Below, piece by piece: positions 60,378-64,000 of a stretch of 64,000 bases of DNA. Every line of letters begins with the position of its first letter. The stretch's first letter is position 1. A model generated the notes under the pieces. The model had not been told where the DNA came from. It did not search any database and worked only from the letters and a program-made list of their open reading frames with translations. The stretch is from Antedon mediterranea (Eukaryota > Echinodermata > Crinoidea > Comatulida > Antedonidae), in contig NC_092676.1 of assembly GCF_964355755.1 (NCBI RefSeq), positions 23,604,288 through 23,668,287 on the forward strand. Direction: 5' to 3'. The position numbers and the translations under genes were made by a program.

Positions 60378-61688
60378 CTATTGTCTCCTAGCGGATCAAA
60401 CCAGTCGTCACGTCAGCAAGGTTGACTTTAAAGTAGACAAACATACTGCTCATGTATTTTGGTAAAGTATGAATCTGATATGGTATGGAAAATATGGTTA
60501 AATTAAATTTCAATTATATTTATTAACACATTGTACTTAAGTTAAACCTTTGCCATTTTTTAAAAGTATTATGAATTCTTTCATCAGCTTCATATAATAA
60601 TGTTGATGATTAATAAATATATATTTGCAAGGCTGTTCTTAAAGCCCTCCTCCACCCTCACAAAAAAACTTAATTTGTGTAAGTTGCAAGTAGAATAAGA
60701 GAACTGCATTGCAAATCAGTTTAATGCAACCACGTCTAGCTGCAAGTAAAACAAACAAATTTCCAAGTTTCCTCAGAGCACCTCAACTCATGTTTGTTTA
60801 GAAGTAACCCGTTTTATGCTGCAACTTTGTATTATGATAGTTTTTACTATAAAATCAATTTACTTAACAATAAAACAATTTAGCTGCAAGAACCTCATTA
60901 GGGAAACCGCTTTCTAGCTCAAATTGATATAGTTACTCTGCAAGAGTGTTGCAAGTGCTACAAAATGACTTATTGTTGCTCCACTTTTTAGCTGCAAAAA
61001 ATATGTGTTTAGGTATTATATGTGTTTAGCTGCAAGGTCAATAAATGGCTATGATTAAGAAGACACTTAGTGCCTACCGCTGTTAAAAAGTTTTCAGTAA
61101 CAACCTTTTGTTTCGAGACAGTAGACGAAGGAGATGGTAACTTAATAAACGGAAAATATGTTCCACAACAGTCACTGTTAAAATAACTTTTTTTAAAGTT
61201 TTCCAACATTGCCGCAGACTGCTAGGTCAGTGGCACACTGCTAAGGGTACATAATATGCTAGGAGAAACACTTGCTGCCATCCGCTGCATAGTCTTAAAA
61301 TAAGGCGATCTAACAGGACACTGAGCTTGCCTTGCCAAGATAGGTCCTCATATTCTCCGCGGCGCAGAACATGAAACTGATCGTGGTGCAGCCACAGATA
61401 AACCTTTCGATCTCCGAAGCTTAGCATCGTGTTGTTAGATTGCCTTGCTTGGCCCAAGCTGCAAATAGAATTAGAAATAGTATAATGTTAGGATGGTATA
61501 GATACAGTAATTTGATATACAGTAATAATGATATGATATCCTGGCTTCTTTTGTGAACACAATAACTAAAATAAGTACTGTGTTCAACCCTCACTACTTG
61601 TTGATTTCAACAATTTGTAACAGTAACATTTAGATTATGTTTGTGTGCTGTGTTATCTTAAAAATCCTTTGGTCACTTGTGTAAGTTG
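60378..61688 (+). other. 3' region of the MPHOSPH8-like gene and intergenic sequence
   Basis: AT-rich; AATAAATATATAT at about 60610 may contain a poly(A) signal. Between 60670 and 61040 the words AGCTGCAA and TTGCAAGT recur about eight times at irregular spacing. The sequence at about 61415-61443 (CGAAGCTTAGCATCGTGTTG, then TTAGATTGCC) repeats a segment at about 35185-35215 in the 3' region of VLIG copy 3. No gene was recognised. Confidence 0.4.
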
Positions 61689-61790
61689 TAAAGCTCTGTC
61701 TACACTATCAAACTTAATGTGACAAAAAAACTTGATGTGCCCATTTATGGATTTGATGATGTCATATTACTACTATATTTGGGTAAATTT
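61689..61790. mobile_element. Palindromic MITE, AAGCTCTGTCTACACTATC family, copy C (truncated)
   Basis: Begins AAAGCTCTGTCTACACTATC and includes GATGTGCCCATTTATGG and GATGATGTCATATTACTAC, but the right inverted end is missing. Confidence 0.75.
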
Positions 61791-63305
61791 GTTCCGTCCG
61801 AACAGGCTCTTAGTGTCTCCTCACATATCTTGGTAATTCATTTCACTGCTGTCCAGTCTTTATCTCAAAATTATCCTGTTTCCTGGGCATCCTCAACATT
61901 GTGTGTGAAAACAAGAAATTTGAATTTTTCAGAAAACAGAAAATGTGCTTAATTCCTATAACTGAATTGTCTAAAAAGTAACTGGTTTTATTTGTGATTA
62001 CTGTAAATAAATAAAATTGTGTTTTCATTGTCTTTTGATAAGATGCTAATAAGATAAAATTACTTTGTTTTCAATATACATAGTAAATATTATTTTGTAA
62101 AAAAAAAAATGTATAGGTATATATTGATTTGATGTGATTTGTAACTGAACTAATAAAATTCATAGAGATTTTTTAAAAAATGTTGGACCCTATGGGAATA
62201 ATATATAAGGTATTATATTATTGTTTAGTACAAATAGATTTTTAAGATAAATTTAACATTTTATTCCTTTTAAATAACAAAAAGTGTTTGAAGTGATAAT
62301 TTGATTTAAAACTAAGATGTGCTTATTTTAGTTCAAGTAAAACAAATATGTGTTATATTATTGAATTGATACCATATTTGGTTATATATATGTAAAACTA
62401 ATAATTTTGTATCGTTGATAAAATTTTTCATTGAGTCCTGTTTTATAGGATAATAATTATATTAATACATAATAAACAACAGTGCCATTTTATAATTTTA
62501 TAAAACCCCTTTGCTGCAAAATGGTGCTATTCATGCTTGCTTTATGAATATCCATAACCTGTTTCCATATTAGGATGTTGGTTTAAATTTTGTATTCAAT
62601 GTCTACAGTACTAATATTTGAGAAACCATCATTAGATTTACCAAGCCCATAGTTGGTATAAACAATCGTCACCCTATTGACATTTAAAAATTCAAATGAA
62701 TTGCTAATTAAAGTTGATAAATATAAAGTTTATGTAAACTTATTATTTTAAGAAACATGAATGTGTGTCAATGATTATTTGATAAATTCTCTATTTTGCA
62801 AAATAGTTTATTTGCACATTTTTAAAGCTTGTAATATTGTTTAAAATGAATTTTATTTAGACAAGTTAATTTTTGCTTGATTAAGCAGACTTGAATGTAT
62901 TGAATATTTATTTGTTTTAGAATTTTAATTTAGATTTGCACAAGCTAACCAGAAAATAAAGTATGCCTGCTTTTAGTACTGTATAAAAATATTAATAGGC
63001 TCTACATTTTGTGCTATTCATTTAGCTTTTTTGTAATGTAGGTGCTTGCTATAAATTGTATATGTTGGCAGAAATTTATTTGTAAAGAGGTCCAACACAA
63101 AAAAAATAATTTGAGAATTGAAAATACTGTATATGCCGACTATAATCCCATATAAGACCCCCTAACTTAGTGATAAATTCACATACATAAACACTTGGTA
63201 TTTCCATTGTTGTTTAAGTATAATTAATCCCACCCATTAAATTTCTCAAATTAGTAATACTAACTCAACATTCAATACATTACATTTCTTTGTACTTTCT
63301 CAGTT
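61791..63305. other. Intergenic, no gene seen
   Basis: Very AT-rich sequence with no coding exon, repeat unit or RNA gene recognised. Confidence 0.45.
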
Positions 63306-63436
63306 AAGCTCTGTCTACACTATCAAACTTTATGTGATGTGCCCAATGGACATGATGATATCATATCACTACCATATTATTTGGCACATCACACTTTTTT
63401 TGTCAAACTAGTTTGCTAATGTAGACAGAGCTTTAG
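63306..63436. mobile_element. Palindromic MITE, AAGCTCTGTCTACACTATC family, copy D
   Basis: Complete copy: AAGCTCTGTCTACACTATCA at the left, AATGTAGACAGAGCTT at the right, TA on both sides, and the core GATGATATCATATCACTACC. Confidence 0.88.
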
Positions 63437-64000
63437 TCATTTAACATAGGTGCTTTGGTTGTTTTTATATACTTTATTATTTTACAAAACAGAAATTCTA
63501 TATCTTGATACAGAGTGGTTTTTAGGTTTAAGAAACGTTTTGTGTTTTTTATGGGTTTTTTAGGCTTAGTGCGGGGTTTAGTGTGAATGGGAAGTATCTT
63601 TGTATTTATTTATGTAAACTGGAAAATGGATTTGGTATTGTTTGTTCTGACTACCAGAATCTATGATGTGTATCTAGTAATTTGTATAGATAATACAGTA
63701 TAAGTGTAATGGTTATACAGTTGTAAATAAAGAAACAACTGAATTGTTGTTGTATTCATGTTAAGTTTTTGTAAGTTTATTTTTTCTCAGTTTTTTTTAA
63801 AGCACATATCCAGCTAGCATAGTGGTGATTTTGTTTAAAAAAATATAGATAGCACAGACCCATAATACACTATTTTTTTGCAATTATTTTAATTTTTTTG
63901 AAAAAAAAAATGTACGGTCGTAGTGGACCGTGCCAATAGAAAGCTGTGAATTAGATGCACGACAGACGGTTGACCGCCGTACCAATAGTTAAAGAAAAGA
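63437..64000. other. Intergenic end of window
   Basis: AT-rich. The last 85 bases (from about 63915) resemble the repeat at 47385-47465 (GGACCGTGCCAATAGAAAG, GGTTGACCG) and run off the window. No gene seen. Confidence 0.45.

Noticed and set aside
61227-61457. Minus-strand 76-codon frame as a gene
   Set aside because: No domain recognised. Part of it repeats sequence near 35185 that is not open in a conserved way, so it is probably a dispersed repeat.

Overview
The window is nuclear DNA of an animal. Genes are split by GT-AG introns, the background is AT-rich, and SINEs, LINE fragments, MITEs and minisatellites are abundant. The very common motif AGGCCTA(C), the set of genes and the VLIG-type GTPases suggest an invertebrate deuterostome, most likely an echinoderm. 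That assignment is inference and no species is claimed.

Layout. 201-1619 (+): last three exons of an ST6GALNAC1/2-like sialyltransferase that begins upstream of the window. 5861-8185, 15896-20542 and 29069-33719 (+): three VLIG/URGCP-type very large GTPase copies. The first is a C-terminal relic, cut by a LINE fragment and split by a 1.08-kb foldback transposon. The second is intact apart from one in-frame TGA. The third is a clear pseudogene. Copies two and three share about 1.2 kb of 3' flank, so they arose by segmental duplication. 35974-36315 (-): a compact spliced gene whose product fits a minimal PD-(D/E)XK nuclease fold, possibly of bacterial origin.

From 39.5 kb the window is an orderly run of plus-strand housekeeping genes whose reading frame can be followed through every splice junction: MRPS9 (10 exons, 393 aa), a calcineurin-B-homologous EF-hand protein (5 exons, 181 aa; its first exon contributes only the ATG), and an MPHOSPH8-like protein (12 exons, 1148 aa; chromodomain plus ankyrin repeats). 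In vertebrates MPHOSPH8 is the H3K9me3 reader of the HUSH silencing complex.

The most unusual structure is in the MPHOSPH8-like gene. The end of its penultimate coding exon and the adjoining 5' splice site are amplified as a 34-bp minisatellite, giving 24 consecutive consensus GTAAGT donors. Also notable are a triplicated splice-acceptor-plus-start-codon module in front of the second VLIG copy, a TTAA-flanked element nested in a SINE inside MRPS9, and several foldback elements whose boundaries can be read from target duplications or an empty-site paralogue.

The regions 8.2-15.3 kb, 20.5-29 kb and 60.4-64 kb hold almost only repeats. The neighbouring genes do not form an obvious pathway. The VLIG copies look like a small, rapidly turning-over family set beside conserved genes.
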